Assembly: GCA_000715855.1 (NCBI GenBank)
Contig: KL571321.1
Span: forward strand, 1,472 to 7,944
Length of the DNA stretch: 6,473 nucleotides
From: Actinoplanes liguriensis
Lineage (GTDB): Bacteria > Actinomycetota > Actinomycetes > Mycobacteriales > Micromonosporaceae
Direction of reading: 5' to 3'
Shown here: one piece after another, positions 1-5,128 of the stretch
How the letters are laid out: each line of letters opens with the position of its first letter
Position numbering within the stretch: the first letter of the stretch is position 1
Notes under the pieces: generated by a model
What the model saw: the letters and a program-made list of their open reading frames with translations, nothing else
Told to the model about the DNA's origin: nothing
Databases searched by the model: none
Position numbers and translations under genes: made by a program

Positions 1-140
1 CCGCGGGAGCGGCGGTCCGGACCACAGCGGACATAGGAAATGAAGAATTTTTTTGGGCACTTCGGCCGCGACGTGGGAAGTGGCCGTGAGGGGCCGCGAC
101 CCGGGGGAAGGCCGCGGCCGGTTTCGGTGCTGCGGCAGTA
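1..140. other. Left-edge stretch without a supported gene
   Basis: I see no convincing coding region here. Reading frames entering it run on into the tandem repeat and translate to low-complexity Arg/Gly/Val sequence. Visible items are a 10-bp perfect palindrome GGTCCGGACC at 14-23, an AT-rich patch with a run of seven T at 50-56 that is unusual in this GC-rich window, a 9-bp direct repeat GGCCGCGAC at 64-72 and 92-100, and a 10-bp palindrome GGCCGCGGCC at 110-119. The T-run could belong to the end or control region of a gene outside the window, but there is no strong hairpin just before it, so I do not call a terminator. Confidence 0.5.
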
Positions 141-364
141 GGGCCACGCCAGCAGGGCCACGTCGGTCAAACCACGTCGGTTGGGCCACGTCGGTCTGGC
201 CACGTCGGTCTGGTCGCGTCGGTCTGGTCGCGTCGGTCTGGTCGCGTCGGTCAGGACGCGGCGGTCAGGACGCGGCGGTCAAGACGCGGCGGTCAAGACG
301 CGGCGGTCAAGACGCGTTGGTTGGGCTGTGGTGATTGGGCCGCGGCGGTTGGGCCGCGGCCCGG
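141..364. repeat. Degenerate 14-bp tandem repeat array, about 16 units
   Basis: The stretch divides without gaps into sixteen 14-bp units. Representative units are GGGCCACGTCGGTC (155-168, 183-196), TGGTCGCGTCGGTC (211-252, three identical copies), AGGACGCGGCGGTC (253-280, two copies) and AAGACGCGGCGGTC (281-308, two copies, with a diverged third at 309-322). Identical units sit next to each other and the sequence drifts in steps along the array, as expected from local duplication or slippage. The outer units (141-154 and 323-364) are the most diverged. A 14-bp period is not a multiple of three, so each open frame cycles through three readings of the unit, and the frames crossing the array are by-products rather than genes. 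The array lies directly downstream of the SDR gene's stop. Its function is unknown. Confidence 0.9.
337..362 (-). terminator. Perfect 9-bp stem after the SDR gene, possible terminator
   Basis: GGGCCGCGG at 337-345 pairs perfectly with CCGCGGCCC at 354-362 around an 8-base loop. On the minus strand the hairpin begins 6 bases after the SDR stop codon, which is where a terminator would sit. No U-run follows, but actinobacterial terminators often lack one. The two arms come from the last two units of the 14-bp array, so the hairpin appears to be made of repeat DNA. Termination is inferred from position and stem strength only. Confidence 0.45.
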
Positions 365-368
365 TGGG

Positions 369-1070
369 TCAGTGGCCCGCGCTCTGGCCACCGTCGACGT
401 GCAGGATCTCGCCGGTGACGAACGGGGCGCCCTCCAGGTAAAGGATGGCGTCGGTCACCTCGCTGGTCTCGCCGAGCCGGTTGATCGGGTGCAGCGCCGC
501 GAGGAACTCGTGCGTCTCCGCGGGGTGCATCGGCGTGCGGATGATGCCGGGCGACACCGCGTTGAAGCGGACCCCGCGCCCCGCGAACTCGACCGCGAGC
601 GAGCGGGTCGCCGCGTTCAGGCCGCCCTTGGTGAGCGACGCGAACGACGCCGGGACGCTGCTGAGAGCGTGGTCGACGAGGCTTGTCGTGATGGTCACGA
701 CGTGCCCGCCGCCCTGCTCGACCATCGCGGCGACGGCCGGCTGGGTCACGCTGACGAAGCCGCGCAGGTTGATGCCGGTGACCGCGTCGAAATCTTCCGC
801 CGTGTAGTCGGTGAACGGCTTCGCGATGAAGATCCCGGCGTTGTTGATCACCGTGTCGACGCGACCGAACTCGGACAGCGCGGTCTGCACGATGCGGGCG
901 CCGACCACGGGATCGGCGATGTCGCCGGGGACCGCGATGATGCCGGGTTCGTCGGACGGCTGGATGGTGCGCGAGTTGGCGACCACGTTCCAGCCCAGCT
1001 TGCGGTACGCGGCGACGGTGGCGGCGCCGATGCCCTGCGAAGCCCCGGTGACGATGACAGCCTTCGACAT
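369..1070 (-). CDS. Short-chain dehydrogenase/reductase (SDR) family protein with atypical active site
   Basis: A 233-residue Rossmann-fold protein, the usual length for a classical SDR. The cofactor motif TGASQGIG is at residues 8-15, the NNAG motif at 77-80, the structural Asn in INLRG at 101, and the ITTS strand with its active-site Ser at about 127-130. The SPG segment is at 173-175 and the C-terminal VTGEILHVDGG at 218-228. Lys148 of the YxxxK motif is present, but the tyrosine position is Ala144 (codon GCG at 641-639, checked in the DNA). As I recall, a subgroup of SDRs shares this ASLTKGGLNA wording, so the loss is probably an old subgroup trait and not recent damage. Substrate and reaction are unknown, and ordinary Tyr-dependent reduction is doubtful. 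The ATG at 1070 is chosen because the SDR fold begins at MSKAVIVTGA and a GAGGGAG ribosome-binding site lies 7 bases upstream; an in-frame ATG at 1142 would add an unrelated tail. Divergent from the LysR gene, which probably regulates it. Confidence 0.9.
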   Translation of the reverse strand: MSKAVIVTGASQGIGAATVAAYRKLGWNVVANSRTIQPSDEPGIIAVPGDIADPVVGARIVQTALSEFGRVDTVINNAGIFIAKPFTDYTAEDFDAVTGINLRGFVSVTQPAVAAMVEQGGGHVVTITTSLVDHALSSVPASFASLTKGGLNAATRSLAVEFAGRGVRFNAVSPGIIRTPMHPAETHEFLAALHPINRLGETSEVTDAILYLEGAPFVTGEILHVDGGQSAGH

Positions 1071-1077
1071 TTTCTTA

Positions 1078-1084
1078 CTCCCTC
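1078..1084 (-). promoter_or_regulatory. Ribosome-binding site that fixes the SDR start
   Basis: On the minus strand GAGGGAG precedes ATG 1070 by 7 bases (TAAGAAA). It supports the internal start over the upstream in-frame ATG at 1142. Confidence 0.7.
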
Positions 1085-1144
1085 GATGAGCTGGGAAAAC
1101 CTTTCTGGCAAGACCATCTCTCGGGGACGGGGCAGTCGGCACGA

Positions 1145-1161
1145 CCGGCTTTCTCCCGGCT
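1145..1161. promoter_or_regulatory. Two CCGGCT direct repeats 11 bp apart in the SDR-lysR divergent region
   Basis: CCGGCT occurs at 1145-1150 and again at 1156-1161, an 11-bp period that places both copies on the same face of the helix. They lie between the two divergent genes, upstream of the LysR-type palindrome, and could be an additional regulator contact. GGCT is common in this region, so chance is possible. Confidence 0.25.
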
Positions 1162-1171
1162 GAGAGGCTGC

Positions 1172-1191
1172 GCCTATCAGCGGCTTAGGCT
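1172..1191 (+). promoter_or_regulatory. LysR-type operator (T-N11-A) overlapping the -10 of lysR
   Basis: GCCTA (1172-1176) and TAGGC (1186-1190) form a perfect inverted repeat with a 9-base spacer. T1175 and A1187 satisfy the T-N11-A core typical of LysR-family binding sites. The right arm overlaps TAGGCT (1186-1191), a TAnnnT -10 element lying exactly 6 bases before ATG 1198, so transcription would begin at or next to the start codon and give a leaderless mRNA. Binding here should block lysR transcription, which is classic negative autoregulation, while the same protein could act on the divergent SDR gene. I see no consensus -35. The assignment is inferred from sequence and position. Confidence 0.5.
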
Positions 1192-1197
1192 GGGGCG

Positions 1198-2112
1198 ATG
1201 GAGCTACGTCAGCTGCGGTACTTCGTGGCGGTCGCCGAGGAGCTGAGCTACGCGCGGGCGGCCGAGCGGCTGCGGATCGCCGGGCCGTCGCTGTCGCAGC
1301 AGATCAAGGCTCTGGAGCGGGATCTCGGCACCCGGTTGTTCGACCGCGATCGGCGCACGGTCGCGTTGACGGCCGCGGGCACGCTGCTGCTGCCGCGCGT
1401 GAAAGCTCTCCTCGACCAGGCGGACGATCTCCGGCGTACGGCGGCGGGCCTGTCCGCCTCGGGCCCGGTGCGCCTCGGCTACGTCAACTGGCGCCCCGCG
1501 GGTCTGGAGGAGCAGACCGCGGGAACCGCGCAGCTCATCGTGGACGCGTGGGTCCTGCCGTCGCACGCCCAGGCCGCGCGCGTCGTCGACGGCGGCCTGG
1601 ACCTGGCGATCTGCTGGGTTCCGGCGGACATTCTCGCCGCCGAGAACCTGGAGGCCCGGCTGCTCGGCGCCGACCGTCTGTTCGCGGTCAGCGCCGGCGC
1701 CGACACCGGCCCGGTCCGCGCCCGGGACACGATCGTCCTGGTCGATGCGGACGAGACGAGCTGGTCGTCGTGGAATCGCTGGGCGCTGGCGATGGCCGCG
1801 GAGACCGGGGCGCGGGTGGAGCACGTGTCCGAGGGCGGGTCCACCGGCCACGCGTTCTACGACCACGTGCGCCGGCTGCGCCGCCCGGTGGTGAACAATC
1901 CGAAGAGCCAGACCACCCCGGTGCCGCAGGATCTGACCGCGCGCCCGATCCGCCATCCGGCTCCGTATTGGACCTGGTCCCTGGTGTCGCGCGGGGATGA
2001 GCCGCGACCCGTGGTGCGGGCGGTCGTCGAGGCCCTCACACGGTCGGTGGACCGGCACTGCCTCGACGACCCGGACGCGTGGCTGTCCCCGGAGGACCCG
2101 CATCGCGCCTGA
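1198..2112 (+). CDS. LysR-family transcriptional regulator
   Basis: A 304-residue protein of normal LysR length. The N-terminal winged helix-turn-helix is unmistakable: LRQLRYFVAVAEE (3-15), ARAAERLRIAGPSLSQQIKALE (19-40) with the recognition helix around PSLSQQI, then LGTRLFDR (43-50) and LTAAG (57-61). A linker helix occupies about 62-88, and residues from about 90 to 290 form the effector-binding domain (VRLGYVNW at 91-98). The inducer is unknown. The gene is transcribed away from the SDR gene, the usual layout for a LysR regulator and its target, and carries a candidate T-N11-A site over its own -10. The start is ATG 1198 because the family's first conserved residues (MELRQLRYF) begin there. 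There is no good Shine-Dalgarno sequence, and TAGGCT 6 bases upstream suggests leaderless translation. The last 30 or so residues are not recognisable. Confidence 0.93.
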   Translation: MELRQLRYFVAVAEELSYARAAERLRIAGPSLSQQIKALERDLGTRLFDRDRRTVALTAAGTLLLPRVKALLDQADDLRRTAAGLSASGPVRLGYVNWRPAGLEEQTAGTAQLIVDAWVLPSHAQAARVVDGGLDLAICWVPADILAAENLEARLLGADRLFAVSAGADTGPVRARDTIVLVDADETSWSSWNRWALAMAAETGARVEHVSEGGSTGHAFYDHVRRLRRPVVNNPKSQTTPVPQDLTARPIRHPAPYWTWSLVSRGDEPRPVVRAVVEALTRSVDRHCLDDPDAWLSPEDPHRA

Positions 2113-2246
2113 AAGTGAAGGATTCTTCCGTCGCGCAGCGTCAAGTCGTTGGTGGTGAAATCCACCGGCCCGAGCCACCAGGAACGTGTCGGCCGCGACC
2201 TCCCGCCGTGGCCGGAATGCCCGCGACGCCCACTGCCACCTCGCAT

Positions 2247-2252
2247 TAGGCT
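2247..2252 (+). promoter_or_regulatory. Leaderless-type -10 element of the nucleotidyltransferase gene
   Basis: TAGGCT, preceded by T, lies exactly 6 bases before ATG 2259. The same TTAGGCT-N6-ATG layout precedes the LysR gene. With no Shine-Dalgarno sequence in between, transcription starting at about 2258-2259 would make a leaderless mRNA. No clear -35 is visible. The 146 bp between the LysR stop and this gene contain nothing else I would annotate firmly. Confidence 0.5.
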
Positions 2253-2258
2253 CGGCCG

Positions 2259-2924
2259 ATGGACCCACTCCTCGATGGACTGGTGGCGGCACGCGCGGCC
2301 TGGCTGAAGGAAATCGTCGCCGGCTCCGACGCGGAGGCGATCTGGCTGGCGGGATCGCTGGGCCGGGGCGCCGGCGACGCGTGGAGCGATGTCGACCTGC
2401 TGGTGGTCGGTGCGGAACTGCCGCTGGACGACGCCGTCCTGACGCTGGAGGCGCCGCAGAACGGCCCGGCCGGCGGGCGGTATGTCGGAGCGATGTACGA
2501 CGTCGGCTCCCTCCCGTTGTGGGTCGACTGGTACGCCTGGCCCGCCGATCTGCCCGCGCCCCGCGACGCCCGTTTGCTGGCCGGCGACGGGCGCCCGGGG
2601 GAGCGGACGCTCTTCGAGGCACTCGACCACCACGGCCGCGGGTTGCCGCTGGACGCTCCCGACACGGTGGCCTTCACCCTCGCGATGGTGCCGCTGACGG
2701 CGAAATTCATCGCCCGCGGCGACCTGTCCTCCGCCACCGCGATGGCGGCGATGCTCGGTGTCGCCGAGGGCACGCCCCTCCTCGACGGCCTGCGCTACGT
2801 CCTCGCCAACACTCCGGGCAGCCCGGTCGTCCACGCCCTGGTCACCCGTTTCCTCGACGTGGTGGCCGCCGCGGATCAGGGCCAGAGAAGTTCGCGGGTC
2901 CAGGCGGCAGAGCCGGCCGTGTAG
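2259..2924 (+). CDS. Nucleotidyltransferase-fold domain protein
   Basis: A 221-residue protein with the signature of the DNA polymerase beta-type nucleotidyltransferase superfamily: GSLGRGAGDAWSDVDLLVV at residues 32-50. It supplies the Gly-Ser nucleotide-binding turn (32-33) and two metal-binding aspartates (D44, D46). A third acidic residue is probably D90 in PLWVDWYAWP. Helical sequence follows at about 115-205. The family transfers a nucleotide to a hydroxyl group on drugs, proteins or RNA; the substrate here cannot be read from the sequence. It resembles aminoglycoside-type and stand-alone transferases in layout, but I cannot assign resistance. No HEPN-type partner gene adjoins it, which argues against a standard MNT-HEPN toxin-antitoxin pair. 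The start is the ATG behind the leaderless-type TAGGCT element. Its last 15 codons overlap the end of the convergent pdxH-like gene. Confidence 0.8.
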   Translation: MDPLLDGLVAARAAWLKEIVAGSDAEAIWLAGSLGRGAGDAWSDVDLLVVGAELPLDDAVLTLEAPQNGPAGGRYVGAMYDVGSLPLWVDWYAWPADLPAPRDARLLAGDGRPGERTLFEALDHHGRGLPLDAPDTVAFTLAMVPLTAKFIARGDLSSATAMAAMLGVAEGTPLLDGLRYVLANTPGSPVVHALVTRFLDVVAAADQGQRSSRVQAAEPAV

Positions 2925-3496
2925 CGGAGACGGGTGTGCCGGCGGTGCTTGTCGCCCTGCCAGAACTCGACCTCGGTGGGCGCCAGCGTGTAGAGGGTCC
3001 ACTCCGGAAGCACATCATCGGGGTTGGCGAAAATTTCCGTCGCGGCCCGGTCGGTGCGGGGCCGGCTCTGGCGGCCGAGCGAGGCCTCGGCGCGCGAGCT
3101 CAGTGGTCGCGCCAGGAAGTCGGCGGCGCTCTCCTCGGCCGGGGCGGCGCGGACCGGGCCGCGGACACGGACCTGGCGCGCCTGCGCCGACCAGTAGAAG
3201 GTCAGCGCCGCGACCGGGCGACGGGCCAGGTCAAGGCCTTTCGGGCTGGTCGCGTGCACCGCGAACTGCCAGCCGCTCGCATCGACGTTCTTGACGATCA
3301 AAATCCTTGCGGAGGGTACGCCGTCAGGACCGATCGTCGACAGCGTGGTCGCATGCGGTTCACGGACTCCCGCCTCGACGGCCGCGACGAGCCACGTCAC
3401 GAACAGTTCGTCGGGGCGGTCCGGGGCCGCCTCCGGGTCGAAGGTGGGCAGGTCACCGGCGAACACCGGCAGCGCGCGGAGGTACTCACGGATCAT
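2876..3496 (-). CDS. Pyridoxamine 5'-phosphate oxidase (PdxH) family protein
   Basis: A 206-residue FMN-binding split-barrel protein. PdxH enzymes oxidise pyridoxamine or pyridoxine 5'-phosphate to pyridoxal 5'-phosphate with FMN and oxygen. The family landmarks appear in order: PSARILIVKNVD (61-72), SPKG (84-87), ALTFYW (97-102), RQVRVRG (107-113), QSRP (143-146), PEWTLYTLAPTEVEFWQG (164-181) and RRHTRLRY (185-192). The last corresponds to the Arg-x-His-x-Arg segment that binds substrate in E. coli PdxH. Length matches the family. The stretch usually reading PxxPHWGGYR is shortened to PEWTLYT, so a PdxH-like oxidase with another substrate (PhzG or related) is possible. The start at 3496 is where the PdxH-like sequence begins; the in-frame extension to 3715 would overlap the DGPF gene. 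There is no Shine-Dalgarno sequence, so it may be leaderless. It converges on and overlaps the nucleotidyltransferase gene by 49 bp. Confidence 0.88.
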   Translation of the reverse strand: MIREYLRALPVFAGDLPTFDPEAAPDRPDELFVTWLVAAVEAGVREPHATTLSTIGPDGVPSARILIVKNVDASGWQFAVHATSPKGLDLARRPVAALTFYWSAQARQVRVRGPVRAAPAEESAADFLARPLSSRAEASLGRQSRPRTDRAATEIFANPDDVLPEWTLYTLAPTEVEFWQGDKHRRHTRLRYTAGSAAWTRELLWP

Positions 3497-3503
3497 GGGG
3501 GCG

Positions 3504-3535
3504 ACGCTAAACCCGTACCCCCGGGGGTGGGTCAA
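3504..3535 (-). promoter_or_regulatory. Possible promoter of the pdxH-like gene
   Basis: On the minus strand TTGACC (3535-3530) resembles a -35, and TAGCGT (3509-3504), of TAnnnT form, lies 7 bases before ATG 3496, fitting a leaderless start as proposed for the LysR and nucleotidyltransferase genes. The spacing between the two boxes is 20 bases, longer than normal, so the -35 match may be fortuitous. Confidence 0.35.
3517..3528. promoter_or_regulatory. Perfect 12-bp palindrome ACCCCCGGGGGT, candidate operator
   Basis: The palindrome lies between the candidate -35 and -10 of the pdxH-like gene and about 28 bp from the candidate -35 of the divergent DGPF gene. An operator here could control one or both genes. 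C-run/G-run palindromes of this kind (TACCCCC...GGGGGTA) are known from CsoR-type copper-sensing repressors, but no such regulator is encoded in the window, so the resemblance is suggestive only. Confidence 0.4.
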
Positions 3536-3555
3536 GAAAAAATTCTGCGGAGAGA

Positions 3556-3582
3556 TGTCGAGAAACGGCGGGCCGCTCCGTC
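3556..3582 (+). promoter_or_regulatory. Candidate ECF42-dependent promoter of the DGPF-sigma operon
   Basis: TGTCGA (3556-3561) and CGTC (3579-3582) are separated by 17 bases. This agrees with the motif I recall for ECF42 promoters, TGTCGA at -35 and CG(A/T)C at -10, located before DGPF genes. The start of transcription would fall near 3589, leaving room for the ribosome-binding site GAAGGA at 3591-3596. Since the operon encodes the ECF42 sigma factor, this would be an autoregulatory promoter. Confidence 0.6.
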
Positions 3583-3616
3583 CCCGCGGCGAAGGACAAC
3601 GAGAATGGAGCACATC

Positions 3617-3916
3617 ATGGCGAAGTACCTGCTGCTCAAGCACTACCGCGGCGCTCCGGCCCCGGTCAACGACGTCCCGATGGACAAGTGGACCCCGGAA
3701 GAGGTCACCGCCCACATCCAGTACATGAACGACTTCGCGTCGCGGCTGGAGAAGAGTGGCGAGTTCGTCGACGGTCAGGCGCTCGCGCCGGAGGGCACCT
3801 GGGTGTCCTACGACGGTCCGGGCCGCCCGCCGGCCACCGACGGCCCGTTCGCGGAGACGAAGGATCTCATCGCCGGTTGGATGATCATCGACGTGGACAG
3901 CTACGAGCGCGCATAA
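3617..3916 (+). CDS. DGPF/YCII-related domain protein, C-terminally short
   Basis: A 99-residue protein of the YCII-related (DGPF) family, small alpha/beta barrel-like proteins whose biochemical role is not established. It begins MAKYLLLKHYRG, continues MDKWTPEEVTAHIQYMNDFASRL (22-44), and carries the name-giving DGPF at 75-78 in PATDGPFAETKDLIAGWMIIDVDSYERA. Family members normally continue past this point for some 20-30 residues, ending in a Glu-rich strand of the type EWLEVRP. Here a TAA follows SYERA directly, and I find no continuation in other frames. Two starts are possible: ATG 3617, with GGAG 6 bases upstream and the usual family N-terminus, or in-frame ATG 3605, with GAAGGA 8 bases upstream, which would add MEHI. 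I prefer 3617. The gene is followed after 19 bases by an ECF42 sigma factor, the standard partner of DGPF proteins. Confidence 0.88.
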   Translation: MAKYLLLKHYRGAPAPVNDVPMDKWTPEEVTAHIQYMNDFASRLEKSGEFVDGQALAPEGTWVSYDGPGRPPATDGPFAETKDLIAGWMIIDVDSYERA

Positions 3917-3935
3917 GAGACAGGACGATCACGGA

Positions 3936-5075
3936 ATGAACGCGGAACTCCTCCGGAGTCTCACGCCCAGCGTGATCGGGGTCCTCGTCCGCCGCGGAGC
4001 AGATTTCGCGGCGGCCGAGGACGCCGTCCAGGACGCGCTGGTCGAGGCGGTCCGGTCCGCCGGGTCCGCCGAGCAGCCGCGGGATCCGAAGGGGTGGCTG
4101 GTCACCATCGCCTGGCGGAAGTTCCTCGACGCGGCGCGGGCCGACACCGCGCGCCGGCGCCGCGAGGAGCTCGCCGACCAGGAGCCGGTGGCCGGCCCGG
4201 CCGGCACGTCGGACGACACGCTGCAGCTCTACTTCCTGTGCGCGCACCCGTCGCTGACGCCGTCGTCCGCGGTCGCGCTCACGCTGCGTGCGGTCGGCGG
4301 GCTGACCACCCGGCAGATCGCCGACGCGTACCTGGTGCCCGAGGCGACCATGGCCCAGCGCATCAGCCGCGCCAAGCGGACCGTCTCCGGGGTGCGGTTC
4401 GACCAGCCCGGCGACGTCGCGACGGTGCTGCGGGTGCTGTATCTGGTGTTCAACGAGGGCTACTCCGGCGACGTGGACCTGGCGGCCGAGGCGATCCGGC
4501 TCGCCCGGCAGCTGGTGACCGTGATCGATCATCCAGAGGTGGCCGGGCTGCTCGCCCTGATGCTGCTGCATCACGCCCGTCGCGCGTCCCGGACCGGCCC
4601 GGACGGCAGTCTGATCCCGCTCGCCGACCAGGATCGGAGCAGGTGGGACACGACACTGATCGCGGAGGGCGTCGACATTCTGCAGGGAGCGCTGGCCCGC
4701 GACCGGCTGGGAGAGTTCCAGGCGCAGGCCGCGGTGGCGGCGCTGCACGCGGATGCGCAGACCGCGGACGAGACCGATTGGGTTCAGATCGTCGAGTGGT
4801 ACGACGAGCTCGTGCGTCTGACGGACAATCCGGTGGTCCGGCTGAACCGCGCGGTCGCGCTCGGTGAGGCCGACGGGGCCCGTGCGGGTCTGGCGGCGCT
4901 CGCCCCGCTGGACGAGACGTTGCCGCGGTACACGGCGGTCGCGGCGCACCTGCACGAGCGGGCCGGTGACCTGGACGTGGCTGCGCGACTCTACGCGGAG
5001 GCCGCGCGCAAGGCCACCAACGCGCCTGAGCGCGACCACCTGACCCGCCAGGCCGCTCGCCTCAACAGCCGCTGA
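3936..5075 (+). CDS. ECF42-family RNA polymerase sigma factor with C-terminal TPR-type domain
   Basis: A 379-residue extracytoplasmic-function sigma factor. Region sigma2 spans about 5-75 (FAAAEDAVQDALVEAV, then PKGWLVTIAWRKFLDAARAD). Region sigma4 spans about 94-150, with the helix-turn-helix in LTTRQIADAYLVPEATMAQRISRAKRTV. The long C-terminal extension begins DVATVLRVLYLVFNEGYSG (160-178) and includes HPEVAGLLALMLLHHARR (199-216), QDRSRWDTTLI (232-242), and two helical-repeat-like stretches near 263-313 and 330-360. This architecture and the adjoining DGPF gene define the ECF42 group. These factors lack a classical anti-sigma factor, and published work assigns the C-terminal domain a role in activity. 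No anti-sigma gene is seen nearby. The start is ATG 3936 with AGGA 10 bases upstream. The gene is probably co-transcribed with the DGPF gene and recognises the TGTCGA/CGTC promoter ahead of it. The inducing signal is unknown. Confidence 0.92.
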   Translation: MNAELLRSLTPSVIGVLVRRGADFAAAEDAVQDALVEAVRSAGSAEQPRDPKGWLVTIAWRKFLDAARADTARRRREELADQEPVAGPAGTSDDTLQLYFLCAHPSLTPSSAVALTLRAVGGLTTRQIADAYLVPEATMAQRISRAKRTVSGVRFDQPGDVATVLRVLYLVFNEGYSGDVDLAAEAIRLARQLVTVIDHPEVAGLLALMLLHHARRASRTGPDGSLIPLADQDRSRWDTTLIAEGVDILQGALARDRLGEFQAQAAVAALHADAQTADETDWVQIVEWYDELVRLTDNPVVRLNRAVALGEADGARAGLAALAPLDETLPRYTAVAAHLHERAGDLDVAARLYAEAARKATNAPERDHLTRQAARLNSR

Positions 5076-5100
5076 CCCGGCATCCGGGCGGTTGTCCCGG
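5076..5100 (+). terminator. Small GC hairpins after the sigma gene, weak terminator candidate
   Basis: Immediately after the stop, CCCGG (5076-5080) pairs with CCGGG (5084-5088) around CAT. The same CCGGG could instead pair with CCCGG at 5096-5100. Stems are only 5 bp and no U-run follows. Position between two independent units is the main support. Confidence 0.3.
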
Positions 5101-5128
5101 ACTGCGATTGATCCATGAACTTCAACCC

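Noticed and set aside
141..364. CRISPR array
   Set aside because: The 14-bp units are contiguous without unique spacers, the units are degenerate, and no cas gene is present.
53..441. Overlapping plus-strand frames rich in Arg, Gly and Val at the left edge
   Set aside because: They are readings of the 14-bp repeat in different phases, with no ribosome-binding site and no recognisable protein family; part lies antisense to the SDR gene.
1204..2622. Long 472-codon minus-strand frame across lysR and the nucleotidyltransferase gene
   Set aside because: It is an Arg/Pro-rich shadow frame of GC-rich coding DNA. The plus strand encodes clear conserved domains throughout most of the same stretch.
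2259..2924. Toxin-antitoxin module of MNT-HEPN type
   Set aside because: The nucleotidyltransferase motif fits, but no HEPN-like partner adjoins it; the neighbours are LysR and a convergent PdxH-like gene. The protein is also longer than a typical minimal nucleotidyltransferase.
3535..3546. AT-rich AGAA-AAAA-TTCT inverted repeat in the divergent region, echoed by AGAATTTTTT near position 46
   Set aside because: Arms are only 4 bp and consist mostly of homopolymer, so the resemblance is likely chance.
3885..5039. 384-codon minus-strand frame opposite the sigma factor gene
   Set aside because: Its composition is typical of an antisense shadow, and the plus strand is an unmistakable full-length ECF42 sigma factor.
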